DNA from: an uncultured Eggerthellaceae bacterium
GTDB taxonomy: Bacteria; Actinomycetota; Coriobacteriia; Coriobacteriales; Eggerthellaceae
DNA: 64,000 bases
NCBI GenBank assembly: GCA_937892845.1
Contig: CALBGP010000013.1
Location: forward strand, 70,478-134,477
Reading direction: 5' to 3'
The position numbers and the translations under genes are program-made. Positions 7,413 to 16,741 of the stretch are shown piece after piece. Each line of letters starts with the position of its first letter. Position 1 is the first letter of the stretch. The notes under the pieces are model-generated. The model was not told where the DNA came from. It searched no databases and saw nothing but the letters and a program-made list of their open reading frames with translations.

Positions 7413-9872
7413 ATGGCATTCGAGAAATTCACCGATAAGGCGCGCCATGTCCTTGTGCTCGCGCAGGAAGAGGCACGCTCCCTGTTCCAGCCCCATGTGG
7501 GCAGCGAGCATTTGCTGCTTGGCCTGCTCAAAGAGCCCGAAGGCATGGCAGCTCAGGCGCTTGAGCGACTTGGCGTCGAATATGGCAAAACGTTCGACCA
7601 GGTTAAATCCATGTCGAACATCGATGAGACCGTGGACGTGTCAGGCCATCTGTCTTTCACCCCGCGTGTCAAGCGCATCTTGGAAGCCTCTTTGCGAGAG
7701 GCCATGCAGATGGGCCAGAGTTACATTTCCACCGAGCATCTGCTCTTGGGCATCGTGCGCGAAGGGGAGGGCTGTGCCATCGACGCGCTTGAGCGCCTTG
7801 GCGTCACCCCTGATGAGATCCGTCAGGCTCTCAATGATCTGGTCGGTTCCCCCACGCCTGTCGCTGCAGGAGCCATGCCGTTCATGTCGGAGGGCAATGA
7901 TTCCGCGAGCATGCTCCAGGAGTTCGGCACCGATTTGACCGCCAAAGCGCGCAAGAATCTGCTCGACCCTGTCATCGGTCGCGCATCGGAGATCGAGCGC
8001 GTCATGCTGGTGCTCTCGCGCCGTCAGAAGAACAACCCCTTGCTCATCGGCGAACCCGGCGTGGGCAAGACCGCCGTTGTTGAGGGTCTGGCTCAGCTCA
8101 TCGTTGCCGACCAGGTGCCCGAGGTTCTGCGCAAGAAGCGAATCATCACGCTCGATGTCAGCGCCCTTGTGGCAGGGTCGAAATACCGCGGCGAATTCGA
8201 AGAGCGCCTCAAACGCGTTATCAAGGAAGTCATCGATGCCAAAGATGTGATCCTGTTCATCGATGAGATGCACACCATCATCGGTGCAGGTTCTGCGGAG
8301 GGCTCCATTGATGCCGCCGCAATCCTCAAGCCGCCTCTGTCCCGCGGTGAAATCCAGGTCATCGGCGCAACCACCACCGAGGAATTCCGCAAGCATCTGG
8401 AGAAGGATTCCGCGTTGACGCGTCGTTTCCAGACCATCGTTGTCGGAGAGCCTTCCGAAGAGCAGACCATGCGCATCCTGACCGGGTTGCGTGAGCGCTA
8501 CGAGGCCCATCACCACGTCAAGTATTCAGACGATGCTCTGCATGCTGCGGTGACCATGTCCAATCGCTACATATCAGACCGCTTCCTGCCCGATAAGGCC
8601 ATCGACGTGCTCGATGAGGCCGGTGCACGCCTGCGTATCCGTACGCGCGGCGCAGAGGCTGCCGCTGACGCATCCGATGCCAAGGCGGCTGAGGCTTCTG
8701 CAGCCGAAGCGGATGCAGCTGCCGACGCTCCCGTTGTGGGCGAACCTGAGATCGCCGATGTCGTGAGCATGACCACCGGCGTGCCCGTTTCCAACCTCAC
8801 CGAGGCGGAAACCGATAAGCTTTTGCGTATGGAGAGCGTGCTGCATGAGCGCATCATCGGCCAGGAAGAGGCCGTCACCGCGCTCTCGAAGGCTATCCGT
8901 CGCAGCCGCAGCGGCCTTAAGGACCCCCGTCGTCCTGCCGGTTCCTTCATCTTCCTGGGTCCTTCCGGCGTGGGCAAAACCGAGCTGTCCAAGGCGCTTG
9001 CCGAGTTCCTCTTCAACAGCGAAGAGGCTCTCATCTCCTTTGACATGTCCGAATACATGGAGAAGCACAGCGTGAGCCGTCTGGTCGGTTCCCCTCCGGG
9101 ATATGTGGGCTTTGACGAGGGCGGTCAGCTGACCAAGGCCGTGCGCCAGCGCCCGTATTCCGTGGTGCTCTTCGACGAGATCGAGAAGGCACATCCTGAC
9201 GTCTTCAACATCCTGCTCCAGATTCTGGAAGAAGGCCGCCTGACCGACGCGCAGGGCCGCTCTGTGGACTTCCGCAACACGGTCATCATCATGACCAGCA
9301 ATGTGGGTGCCCGCGAAATCGCCCAGTCCGCTCCCATCGGATTCGTGCCTGACGGGCAGAAGGGCCTGTCCGACAAGGAGATCAAGAGCCGTGTCATGGC
9401 TGAGATGAAGAAGCTGTTCAGGCCTGAGTTCATCAACCGTCTGGATGAGATCATCGTCTTCAAGAGCCTTACGGCAGAGCAGATCGGCCAGATCGTGGAT
9501 CTGATGGTGGCAGATTTGCGCGACCGCCTCATCGAGCGCGACATGACCATCAACCTCACCCCTGCGGCGCGCAAGCTCATTGCCGCCGAAGGAACCGATA
9601 CGGCCATGGGAGCTCGTCCCTTGCGCCGTGCCATCCAGCGTTTGATCGAGGACCCGCTCTCCGAGCAGATTCTGGAAGGTCGCTGGAGCGCAGGCTCCGT
9701 CATCGAGGTGGATGCCGCCGATGGCGAGCTTGTGTTCACGGCCGGGGAAGGAGAGATCCCCGCACCGCGTAAACGTGATAGCATTGCACGTGAGGTCGAA
9801 TCGCTTCTGCCTCAATACGGTTTGGGCTTCGCGGGATCGCGCGGCGGTGCGTCCGGGGGCGCAGCCGACTAG
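7413..9872 (+). CDS. clpC: ClpC-type AAA+ unfoldase lacking the UVR middle domain
   Basis: Hexameric unfoldase that feeds ClpP. Domains: Clp N-domain with two repeats (1-145, FTDKARHVLVLAQEEA and SYISTEHLLLGIV), AAA-1 with Walker A GEPGVGKT near residue 212, and AAA-2 with GPSGVGKT near 515 and FDEIEKAHPDV. The ClpP-docking loop reads PIGF. The segment that normally holds the coiled-coil UVR/M-domain is instead about 31 Ala/Asp/Glu-rich residues (bases about 8652-8745), which explains the short length of 819. ATG 7413 is chosen because MAFEKFTDKA is the family N-terminus; the frame is open upstream without RBS support. It sits under a CIRCE site, so it is probably heat-inducible through HrcA. 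Confidence 0.92.
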   Translation: MAFEKFTDKARHVLVLAQEEARSLFQPHVGSEHLLLGLLKEPEGMAAQALERLGVEYGKTFDQVKSMSNIDETVDVSGHLSFTPRVKRILEASLREAMQMGQSYISTEHLLLGIVREGEGCAIDALERLGVTPDEIRQALNDLVGSPTPVAAGAMPFMSEGNDSASMLQEFGTDLTAKARKNLLDPVIGRASEIERVMLVLSRRQKNNPLLIGEPGVGKTAVVEGLAQLIVADQVPEVLRKKRIITLDVSALVAGSKYRGEFEERLKRVIKEVIDAKDVILFIDEMHTIIGAGSAEGSIDAAAILKPPLSRGEIQVIGATTTEEFRKHLEKDSALTRRFQTIVVGEPSEEQTMRILTGLRERYEAHHHVKYSDDALHAAVTMSNRYISDRFLPDKAIDVLDEAGARLRIRTRGAEAAADASDAKAAEASAAEADAAADAPVVGEPEIADVVSMTTGVPVSNLTEAETDKLLRMESVLHERIIGQEEAVTALSKAIRRSRSGLKDPRRPAGSFIFLGPSGVGKTELSKALAEFLFNSEEALISFDMSEYMEKHSVSRLVGSPPGYVGFDEGGQLTKAVRQRPYSVVLFDEIEKAHPDVFNILLQILEEGRLTDAQGRSVDFRNTVIIMTSNVGAREIAQSAPIGFVPDGQKGLSDKEIKSRVMAEMKKLFRPEFINRLDEIIVFKSLTAEQIGQIVDLMVADLRDRLIERDMTINLTPAARKLIAAEGTDTAMGARPLRRAIQRLIEDPLSEQILEGRWSAGSVIEVDAADGELVFTAGEGEIPAPRKRDSIAREVESLLPQYGLGFAGSRGGASGGAAD

Positions 9873-9884
9873 GTTTCGCTTTGC

Positions 9885-9917
9885 AGCCCGTCTCGGCCGG
9901 CGCCGGGGCGGGCTTTT
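9885..9917 (+). terminator. Rho-independent terminator after clpC
   Basis: The stem AGCCCGTCTCGG/CCGGGGCGGGCT (two G-T pairs) is followed by TTTT. Confidence 0.75.
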
Positions 9918-9935
9918 GACGAAAAGGGGAATGAC

Positions 9936-10676
9936 GTGTCCAGGAAAACGAAGACCGCGGCCATCATCTTGGCCGGAGGAGCGGGGGAGCGCTTCGGCAG
10001 CGAAGGCGGCAAGCAGTTGGTTGAAATCGCGGGCCGTCCCGTGCTGACCTGGTCCGCCCTGGCTCTTGACCGTGTTGAGGATGTGGGGCTGATCGTGGTG
10101 GTCTGCCCGGCCGACCGTATCGATGAATACCGCGACCGCGCCATCGATCCTTTCGACTTCTCCCATGAGGTCATCATGGCTCCCTCGGGGGCAACCCGCC
10201 AGGAGAGCGCGTTTTCGGGACTTGAATACGTTCCCGAGGAATACGAATTCGTCATCCTGCATGACGGTGCGCGTCCGCTTGTGGAACCGGAGCTGATCAC
10301 GCACACCATCAACACGCTCAAGGGAACCATCGATGCGGACGGCGCCATAGTGGCCATTCCCGCCATCGACACGCTCAAGGTTGTCGAAGACGGCTGCATT
10401 GTGGGCACGCCCGACAGGCGCGTGTTCTGGAACGCCCAGACCCCCCAGGTGTTCAGGTCCGGCGTTTATCGCCGCGCCCACGCCTCCGCGCTGCGCGACG
10501 GCTTTCTGGGGACCGATGACAGCTCCCTGATCGAACGGTTGGGCGGCAAGGTCATGGTGGTCGAAGGCAAGCGTGACAACATCAAGCTCACCGTCCCCGA
10601 GGATTACGCGCTTCTTGAGGCGGTCATCATGTCGAAGGCCCGGTCGCGTGCCGAGCAAGGGGGCGATGCCCTATGA
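9936..10676 (+). CDS. ispD: 2-C-methyl-D-erythritol 4-phosphate cytidylyltransferase
   Basis: MEP-pathway enzyme transferring CMP from CTP to methylerythritol phosphate. The nucleotide-binding start [14 protein letters not shown] with [15 protein letters not shown] is diagnostic, as are [11 protein letters not shown] and [13 protein letters not shown] 9936 is the start because AAAAGGGGA precedes it by about 6 bp; an ATG five bases upstream is in another frame. The stop overlaps the ispF ATG by 4 bp (ATGA), which indicates translational coupling. Confidence 0.95.
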   Translation: MSRKTKTAAIILAGGAGERFGSEGGKQLVEIAGRPVLTWSALALDRVEDVGLIVVVCPADRIDEYRDRAIDPFDFSHEVIMAPSGATRQESAFSGLEYVPEEYEFVILHDGARPLVEPELITHTINTLKGTIDADGAIVAIPAIDTLKVVEDGCIVGTPDRRVFWNAQTPQVFRSGVYRRAHASALRDGFLGTDDSSLIERLGGKVMVVEGKRDNIKLTVPEDYALLEAVIMSKARSRAEQGGDAL

Positions 10677-11158
10677 CGGGCATGAGAATCGGTTTGGGAT
10701 ACGACGTCCATCAGCTGGTCGAGGGCCGCAAGCTCATCTTGGGCGGTGTGGACATCCCCCACACGGTCGGGCTGCTCGGGCATTCCGATGCCGATGTGCT
10801 GGCTCACGCCATAGCCGATGCGCTGCTGGGTGCTGCGCGTGCCGGGGACATAGGCAAGCTGTTTCCGGATACCGATCCGCGCTATGCGGGCGCTGATTCG
10901 CTCAAGCTTCTCTCGGCGGTGGCGGACCACGTGCGCGATCTTGGCTTTGAGATCGTCGATGTGGACAGCGTTGTGGCTGCTCAGGCGCCCAAGCTTTCTC
11001 CTCATCGTGAAGCCATGCGTGAGAACCTGGCCTGCGCCATGGGCATTCCCGTGGACGCAGTCGGCGTGAAAGCGACTACGACCGAGCATTTGGGTTTCGA
11101 AGGCCGGCAGGAGGGCATTTCCGCCCAAGCCGTAGCCCTGCTTGAGCGATGTTGCTGA
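10673..11158 (+). CDS. ispF: 2-C-methyl-D-erythritol 2,4-cyclodiphosphate synthase
   Basis: Next-but-one MEP-pathway step after IspD, cyclising CDP-methylerythritol phosphate. The metal-binding GYDVHQL near the N-terminus and [21 protein letters not shown] are clear, with [13 protein letters not shown] and [16 protein letters not shown] in the C-terminal half. The 161 residues match the usual trimeric enzyme. It overlaps ispD by 4 bp. IspE is not in the window. Confidence 0.96.
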   Translation: MTGMRIGLGYDVHQLVEGRKLILGGVDIPHTVGLLGHSDADVLAHAIADALLGAARAGDIGKLFPDTDPRYAGADSLKLLSAVADHVRDLGFEIVDVDSVVAAQAPKLSPHREAMRENLACAMGIPVDAVGVKATTTEHLGFEGRQEGISAQAVALLERCC

Positions 11159-11224
11159 CGCGAACGCCTTAACCGTTGAAATCCCAGCAGGGCTTTCTGC
11201 CTTTGCGTGACCATGGAGGAATAC

Positions 11225-12703
11225 ATGATTCGCATTTACAACAGCCAGCTGCGCGAAAAGCGCGATTTTCAGCCCATCGAAGAAGGCAAGGTCCGCATGT
11301 ACGTATGCGGCCCCACGGTCTATGACCAGATACACATCGGCAACGCCCGCACGTTTCTGTCCTTCGACGTCATCCGTCGCTGGCTGATTGCGAGCGGCTA
11401 CGAGGTGACCTTCGCCCAGAACCTCACCGACGTCGATGACAAGATCATCAACCGCGCCAACGAGCAGGGGCGCACTGCCGAAGAGGTGGCCAAGGAATTC
11501 TCCGAGGCGTTCATCGAGCAGATGCACCGCTTCAATATCCTGGACCCGGACATCCGCCCGCGTGCAACGCAGGAAATCGGCCCCATGATCGGCATGATCA
11601 AGACCCTCATTGAGCAGGGGCACGCTTATGCCGCCGACAACGGCGATGTGTACTTTGCCGTGCGCAGCGATCCGGATTACGGTCAGGTTTCCGGCCGAAA
11701 GATCGATGATCTGATGGTGGGGGCTCGCATCGAGGAGAACGAAGACAAGCGCGACCCGCTGGACTTCGCCCTGTGGAAGGCCGCCAAGCCGGGTGAGCCC
11801 AGCTGGCCGTCCCCGTGGGGCCAGGGCCGTCCCGGCTGGCATACGGAGTGCGCCGCCATGGTGCACCGCTACCTGGGAACGCCCATCGATATCCACGGCG
11901 GTGGCGGCGATCTGGCCTTCCCTCATCACGAGAACGAATGTGCGCAGGCAACTTGCGCATGGCATGTCCCGTTCGTCAACACCTGGATGCATGCAGGCAT
12001 GCTTCGCGTGGACGGCGAGAAGATGAGCAAATCGCTGGGCAACTTCTATACGCTCAAGGAAGTCCTCGATGAGCATTCGCCTGACGCGCTGCGCCTGCTC
12101 ATGCTGCAGACGCATTATCGCTCTCCGCTTGATTTCAGCTACGCGCGCCTTGAGGGTGCCGAAAACTCCTTGGCCCGCATTGCCACGGCGGTTGAGAATC
12201 TGCGTTGGGCGGCAAACCATGTGCAGGAAGGTGCCGAGGTGGACGAGGCTGCTGCGAGCAAGCTCATCGCTGCCACCGAGGCTGCTTCTGCCGAATACGA
12301 AGCTCAGATGAACGATGACTTCAACACGGCAGGCGCGCTTGCGGCCTATTTCAATCTGGTCACCGAGGCCAACACCTATCTCGAGCAGGTGGGTGCCGCC
12401 GTCAGTGAGGAAGCTGCCATCGTGTGCGCCGCTTCCATCATGGGCGCCTTCGCCATTCTGGGCATCACGATTCCGGTGAAAGCTGCCGTCGATCTGCCGG
12501 ATGAGCTGGTCGGCCTTGCCGCTGAGCTGATCGGTTTCGAAGGCGATGACGTGGCCGATGCCGCAGAAGCGCTGCTGGATGCCCGCGCCCAGGCCCGTGC
12601 CGCCAAGGATTGGGGTCGAGCCGACGCCATCCGCGACCGCTTGAAGGACATGGGCCTCATGGTCGAAGATACGAATGCAGGTGCGCGCATCAAGCGTGCT
12701 TAA
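11225..12703 (+). CDS. cysS: Cysteinyl-tRNA synthetase
   Basis: Class I synthetase. The HIGH-type motif is GPTVYDQIHIGNART, the KMSKS motif is GEKMSKSLGN, and zinc ligands are expected at the Cys before GPTV, the Cys in WHTECAAM and the His-His-Glu in PHHENE. ATG 11225 is chosen over a GTG at 11207 because GGAGG lies 6 bp upstream and the protein then begins MIRIYNSQ as in the family. The 492-residue length is normal. The ispDF-cysS order is common in Gram-positive bacteria. No T-box precedes it. Confidence 0.95.
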   Translation: MIRIYNSQLREKRDFQPIEEGKVRMYVCGPTVYDQIHIGNARTFLSFDVIRRWLIASGYEVTFAQNLTDVDDKIINRANEQGRTAEEVAKEFSEAFIEQMHRFNILDPDIRPRATQEIGPMIGMIKTLIEQGHAYAADNGDVYFAVRSDPDYGQVSGRKIDDLMVGARIEENEDKRDPLDFALWKAAKPGEPSWPSPWGQGRPGWHTECAAMVHRYLGTPIDIHGGGGDLAFPHHENECAQATCAWHVPFVNTWMHAGMLRVDGEKMSKSLGNFYTLKEVLDEHSPDALRLLMLQTHYRSPLDFSYARLEGAENSLARIATAVENLRWAANHVQEGAEVDEAAASKLIAATEAASAEYEAQMNDDFNTAGALAAYFNLVTEANTYLEQVGAAVSEEAAIVCAASIMGAFAILGITIPVKAAVDLPDELVGLAAELIGFEGDDVADAAEALLDARAQARAAKDWGRADAIRDRLKDMGLMVEDTNAGARIKRA

Positions 12704-12715
12704 CCGAAACGCGGG

Positions 12716-14746
12716 GTGATTGCGACGGCGAAGAAAGACCGCATCGCGTATTCCATGATGGAGGGCATCGCAGGTTCGCAGGACCGCGCTGCCGTGGAAG
12801 CCGAATTCGCCGAGAGGGCGCGCCGCCGCGCCCGTTTCGCCGCCGAGTGCGCCGCTCTTGAGGATGAGGCCGACGCTCTGGAGGACGAAAGCCGCTACCC
12901 TCGTGCAGTTCAGACGAAAGCCGAACGGGCCGCCTCCGAAAAGGCCCGTCGGCCTCGTTTGCTTTTTCCCACTCTGAAAGGCTACAGGCCGTCCGATCTG
13001 CCGCACGATATCCTGGTGGGCATCGTGGTGGCGGCCCTGTCGCTTCCCATCTCGATGGGGTACGCCCAGATAGCCGGCCTGCCGCCGGTTTACGGCCTGT
13101 ACGGCGCCGTCATCCCCTTCATCGTGTTCGCGGCGCTTTCCACCTCGCGTCAGCTGGTCTTCGGCGTGGACGCGGCGCCGGCCGCCTTGGTGGCATCGGC
13201 TGTGGTGGGCGCCGGGCTTGTGGTGGGAACCGATGACGGCATGCGCATCGTTCCGTGGATGACGTTGTTCACGGCCGGTTTCCTCGTCCTGTTCTGGGCG
13301 GTCCGCGCCGGAAAGTTCGTCAATTACATATCCGCGCCCGTCATGGGCGGCTTCGTCTCGGGCATTGCCGTGTCCGTCATCTTCAGCCAGTTGCCCAAGC
13401 TCATGGGCGGGCAGCCTTCCGGCGGGGAGATGACAGAGCACGTCATCGCGCTCATGGAGACCATCGCCTCGGGGCCCAATCTGATTGCGCTGGCTTTTGG
13501 CGTGGCGACCATCGTCATCATCCAGCTTTCCAAGCGATTCATCCCGAAGGTGCCCATGCCCATCTTCGTCATGCTGGGGGCAGGTGCGCTCACGTACTTC
13601 GGCTTGCTTGATGGAACGGGCGTGGCGCTTCTGGGCGCGGTGGAGCCGGGTCTTCCCATGCCGCATATCCCTGAATTGCCCGATCCCGCAACGCTTCTCA
13701 AGGCCTTGACCGGCAGTTTCACCATCGCGCTCATCGTGGCGGCTGAAAGCCTGCTCATCGACAACACGTTTTCCATGAAGGGCGCCTACCGCATCGATGA
13801 CAATCGGGAGCTTTTGGCTTTCGGCCTTTCCAACGTGGCGTCGTTTACCATGGGGTCCGTTCCCGTTTCGGGCAGCGCCAGTCGCACTGCCGTCTCCGAA
13901 CAGTTCGGCGGCCGCACGCAGCTTTCCAGCGTCATAGCGGCGCTTCTGATAGCTGCCGTTTTGATGTGGGGCACTGACTTTCTGGCGTATCTGCCTGTGC
14001 CGGTTATGACAGGCATCGTGGTGTGCGCCCTGTGGGGCGTGGTCGAAGTGGGGTTCGCGCGCCGCTTGTTTTCCGCCCAACGCTCTGAGTTCTGGATCTT
14101 CGCCGTGGCGTTTTGCGGCGTGCTTCTGTTCGGTCCCATCCAGGGCGTGCTCGTGGGGCTGGGATTGTCGTTTGTGGCCATCCTGCTTCGTACCATGAAT
14201 CCCTATCGCGCCTATATGGGCGTGGTGCCGGGAAAGGTGGGGCTCTACGACTTGGCTCGGACGCCGGATGCGCGGCCGCTGCCGTTCACGGTGGTCTACC
14301 GTTTCAGCGGCAACATGTTCTTCGCCAACGCGCGCACCGCAGCCGATGACATAGAGTATGCGGTCAATGAGTCGACGCGTGTGGTGGTGCTTGATGTGGT
14401 GGGCATGAGCAATTGCGACATCACGGCCGCCGACCGTCTGACCTCGCTTCTGGGCGAGCTGGCCCGCCGCGGCATCCGTCTGTACCTGGTGGGCCTTGCG
14501 GGACGCGTGGAAGACCAGCTGCGTGCGTTCGGGGTGCCCGATCTGCGTTCCGAGGGCATTCTGCAGAATACCGTGGCCGAAGCGTTGCATGATGCCTATG
14601 AGCGCGGCTATGCCGCCCACGATGCTTCGCTTCGAGTGGGCGCCGGAGATCCCGCCCACCCTGATGCGCCGGATGGGGTGAAACGCGATGATGCGCCGGA
14701 AGACGGCAGCACTCGCGGCTGCCCCGTTCTGCCGCCGACGCGTTGA
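12716..14746 (+). CDS. SulP-family anion transporter with STAS domain
   Basis: An inner-membrane transporter of the SLC26/SulP family (sulfate, bicarbonate or other anions; substrate not readable). Residues about 95-500 hold the transmembrane core, starting with the family signature DILVGIVVAALSLPISMGYAQIAGLPPVYGLY. Residues about 520-640 are a cytoplasmic STAS domain, with VVVLDVVGMSNCDITAADRL around the conserved loop. The first 80 residues are a hydrophilic Ala/Glu/Arg-rich segment without a recognised domain. The start is uncertain: GTG 12716 lies 12 bp after cysS with only GCGGGG close by, while ATG 12755 or 12758 would shorten it by 13-14 residues. Position right after cysS makes sulfate a reasonable but unproven substrate. 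Confidence 0.88.
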   Translation: MIATAKKDRIAYSMMEGIAGSQDRAAVEAEFAERARRRARFAAECAALEDEADALEDESRYPRAVQTKAERAASEKARRPRLLFPTLKGYRPSDLPHDILVGIVVAALSLPISMGYAQIAGLPPVYGLYGAVIPFIVFAALSTSRQLVFGVDAAPAALVASAVVGAGLVVGTDDGMRIVPWMTLFTAGFLVLFWAVRAGKFVNYISAPVMGGFVSGIAVSVIFSQLPKLMGGQPSGGEMTEHVIALMETIASGPNLIALAFGVATIVIIQLSKRFIPKVPMPIFVMLGAGALTYFGLLDGTGVALLGAVEPGLPMPHIPELPDPATLLKALTGSFTIALIVAAESLLIDNTFSMKGAYRIDDNRELLAFGLSNVASFTMGSVPVSGSASRTAVSEQFGGRTQLSSVIAALLIAAVLMWGTDFLAYLPVPVMTGIVVCALWGVVEVGFARRLFSAQRSEFWIFAVAFCGVLLFGPIQGVLVGLGLSFVAILLRTMNPYRAYMGVVPGKVGLYDLARTPDARPLPFTVVYRFSGNMFFANARTAADDIEYAVNESTRVVVLDVVGMSNCDITAADRLTSLLGELARRGIRLYLVGLAGRVEDQLRAFGVPDLRSEGILQNTVAEALHDAYERGYAAHDASLRVGAGDPAHPDAPDGVKRDDAPEDGSTRGCPVLPPTR

Positions 14747-14770
14747 GGCTGTGGCGGTTTGGCTCTGAGC

Positions 14771-14799
14771 TGTCCTATTTCCCGTGTTGTGCGTATAAT
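14771..14799 (+). promoter_or_regulatory. Putative promoter of rlmB
   Basis: A perfect TATAAT (14794-14799) with a weak -35-like TGTCCT 17 bp upstream. Transcription would begin near 14806, leaving a short leader before the GTG start with its Shine-Dalgarno sequence. Confidence 0.5.
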
Positions 14800-14829
14800 C
14801 TCTCAGACATGAAACGAGAAGGGATTACC

Positions 14830-15585
14830 GTGGCAGACTACATAGAGGGCAAGCGCCCCGTCATAGAGGCGTTGCGCGCACAGGTTCCGCTGACGTGCGT
14901 GCTGTTGGCGGACAACGTCAAGCGCGATGGCCAGATCGAGGACATTCTGCGCAAGGCGCGCCAATTCGGCGTGGAGGTCAAGACCGTGCGCCGTCGGGAT
15001 CTTGATGAGAAGAGCGAGCGCGGCAGCCATCAGGGCGTCATGGCCCGCACGAAGCCGTACCCGTATGCAAGCCTTGAGAGCATCATCGCCGATGCCGAGG
15101 CGCGTGCCGCCGAAAACAACGGCCAGGCGCTGATCGTGCTTTTGGACCATATCACCGATGCGGGCAATCTGGGCGCCATCGCGCGTTCCGCGGAGATCGT
15201 GGGCGCAAGCGGCCTTATCATCCCCAACAAGCGGTCCGCCCAGGTGAATGCCGCCACGTACAAGAGCTCTGCCGGAGCAATCAACCACATCAAGTGCGCG
15301 CAGGTCTCCAATCTGGGTCAGGCCATCAAGAAGCTCAAAGAGGCGGGCTTCTGGGTTGCCGGTGCCAGCGAGCATGCCTCCCAGGTCATCTGGCAGACGC
15401 CTTTGGCTGGAAAGCTCGTGCTTGTCATGGGTAGCGAAGGCGAAGGCCTTGCCCGCTTGACGCAGGAGCAGTGCGACTTTCTGACCAAGCTTCCCCAGGC
15501 CGGCAAGGTGGGCTCGCTCAACGTGGCTCAGGCCGCCACCGCTATCATGTACGAGTGGATGAGGCAGTGCTTCATCAATGGCTAA
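14830..15585 (+). CDS. rlmB: 23S rRNA 2'-O-methyltransferase RlmB/TrmH family
   Basis: SPOUT-class ribose methyltransferase. The N-terminal substrate-binding domain starts YIEGKRPVIEAL, and the knotted SAM-binding domain shows DHITDAGNLGAIARSAE (motif 1), LVMGSEGEGLARL (motif 2) and GSLNVAQAATAIMYEW (motif 3). GTG 14830 is preferred over ATG 14809 because AGAAGGGA lies 7 bp upstream and the ATG falls at the predicted transcript start. RlmB and close TrmH relatives with other rRNA targets cannot be separated by motif alone. The stop overlaps the next gene by 8 bp. Confidence 0.88.
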   Translation: MADYIEGKRPVIEALRAQVPLTCVLLADNVKRDGQIEDILRKARQFGVEVKTVRRRDLDEKSERGSHQGVMARTKPYPYASLESIIADAEARAAENNGQALIVLLDHITDAGNLGAIARSAEIVGASGLIIPNKRSAQVNAATYKSSAGAINHIKCAQVSNLGQAIKKLKEAGFWVAGASEHASQVIWQTPLAGKLVLVMGSEGEGLARLTQEQCDFLTKLPQAGKVGSLNVAQAATAIMYEWMRQCFING

Positions 15586-16132
15586 GCGTCGGAAACTGCT
15601 GATAGTCGATGGATACAACGTGCTGCGCAGCGGCTCGCGGTACCGTCATCTACGCGATACCGCTCCCAATCCCGATTATGCGGACGATGCGTTCAATCGG
15701 GCGCGCGAGGCGCTGATCAACGACACCGTTGCCTATGCCGGCCGCGACTACGATGCCATCATCGTGTTCGATGGCGGCCAGAACGCCTTGTCCACAGGCC
15801 AGGTGGAACGCATCGCCGGCGTGCGCATCATGTTCTCATCGGCAGGCACTTCGGCTGACAAGGTCATTGAGAAGCTTGCGTGGGAGGCCCGTGAGCGTGG
15901 CGTGGAAACGCTTGTGGTCACTAGCGATGCCACCATTCAGAACACCGTTTTCGGCGGTGGGGTGGATCGCATGAGCGCCAACGGGTTCTCATTCGCCGTT
16001 GAAACCAGCGAACACGAATACGAGATGGATAATTCGCCTAAGGTCGCGATGAAAAACACGCTGGCCGACAGGATAGACCCTGCCACGCGTGCCAAGCTTG
16101 CCGCGCTGCGCGATGCCGATCGACGACGATGA
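15578..16132 (+). CDS. NYN-domain ribonuclease (YacP/Rae1 type)
   Basis: A PIN-like NYN nuclease. LLIVDGYNVLRSG supplies the first acidic residue, DAIIVFDGGQNA the second, and VTSDATIQ the third acidic cluster; the spacing and 184-residue length match YacP. In Bacillus subtilis the homologue is the ribosome-associated endoribonuclease Rae1. As in Firmicutes, it directly follows the rlmB-type methyltransferase and the cysS neighbourhood, here with an 8-bp overlap, so it is co-translated with rlmB. Confidence 0.88.
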   Translation: MAKRRKLLIVDGYNVLRSGSRYRHLRDTAPNPDYADDAFNRAREALINDTVAYAGRDYDAIIVFDGGQNALSTGQVERIAGVRIMFSSAGTSADKVIEKLAWEARERGVETLVVTSDATIQNTVFGGGVDRMSANGFSFAVETSEHEYEMDNSPKVAMKNTLADRIDPATRAKLAALRDADRRR

Positions 16133-16270
16133 TGCCCATCGTGATGCGCCGCGCCGGCAATGCGGCGGCGGACTTCGATGATGGGGCTTCGGAATTCTTC
16201 GGCGGTTGCGTGCGGCCGCTTCGGTACGGCATCGCATTCGGTGCCTTCAGTGTGGAAAGCAGGAACTGAG

Positions 16271-16741
16271 ATGAAGATAGAGATCATAGCGGTAGGAAAG
16301 CTCAAGGAGAAATTCTGGGCGGAAGCGTGCGCGGAATACCTCAAGCGCCTCAAGGGCTACGCCAAGGTGGAAATCCACGAGGTGCCCGATTTCGATCCCA
16401 ACCGTTGCGGCGGGGAAGAGGGGGCGCGCAAGGCCGAAGGCAAAGCCATTCTGGAGGCGCTGCCTGAACGTTCCCACGTGATTCTGCTCGATGTTGCAGG
16501 CAAGCAGCTTTCAAGCGAAGGCATCGCCGTGCGCATGGATGCGCTCATGCTCTCCGGCATCAGCGAGATCACGTTCGTGGTGGGCGGCAGCGGAGGCGTA
16601 AGCCGCAGCGTGCACGAATTCTCCGACGAACAGCTCTCGTTCGGCAAGATCACGCTGCCGCACAATCTTGCACGCGTGGTGCTGCTCGAGCAGATCTACC
16701 GCGCCTTCAAGATCAGCCGCGGCGAGCCGTATCACAAATAG
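16271..16741 (+). CDS. rlmH: 23S rRNA pseudouridine1915 N3-methyltransferase RlmH
   Basis: Small SPOUT methyltransferase acting on 70S ribosomes. MKIEIIAVGKLKEKFW is the family start, HVILLDVAGKQLSSE and TFVVGGSGGVS form the SAM-binding knot, and the C-terminal HNLARVVLLEQIYRAFKI ends GEPYHK, the conserved tail needed for activity. ATG 16271 has AGGA 6 bp upstream; the frame is open further upstream but lacks family sequence. The 156 residues equal the usual length. Its 3' end overlaps the convergent ferrochelatase gene by 10 bp. Confidence 0.96.
   Translation: MKIEIIAVGKLKEKFWAEACAEYLKRLKGYAKVEIHEVPDFDPNRCGGEEGARKAEGKAILEALPERSHVILLDVAGKQLSSEGIAVRMDALMLSGISEITFVVGGSGGVSRSVHEFSDEQLSFGKITLPHNLARVVLLEQIYRAFKISRGEPYHK

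Noticed and set aside
10604..14659. A 1351-codon open frame on the minus strand.
   Set aside because: It lies antisense to ispD, ispF, cysS and SulP, has no family motif, and is a by-product of high GC and third-position bias.
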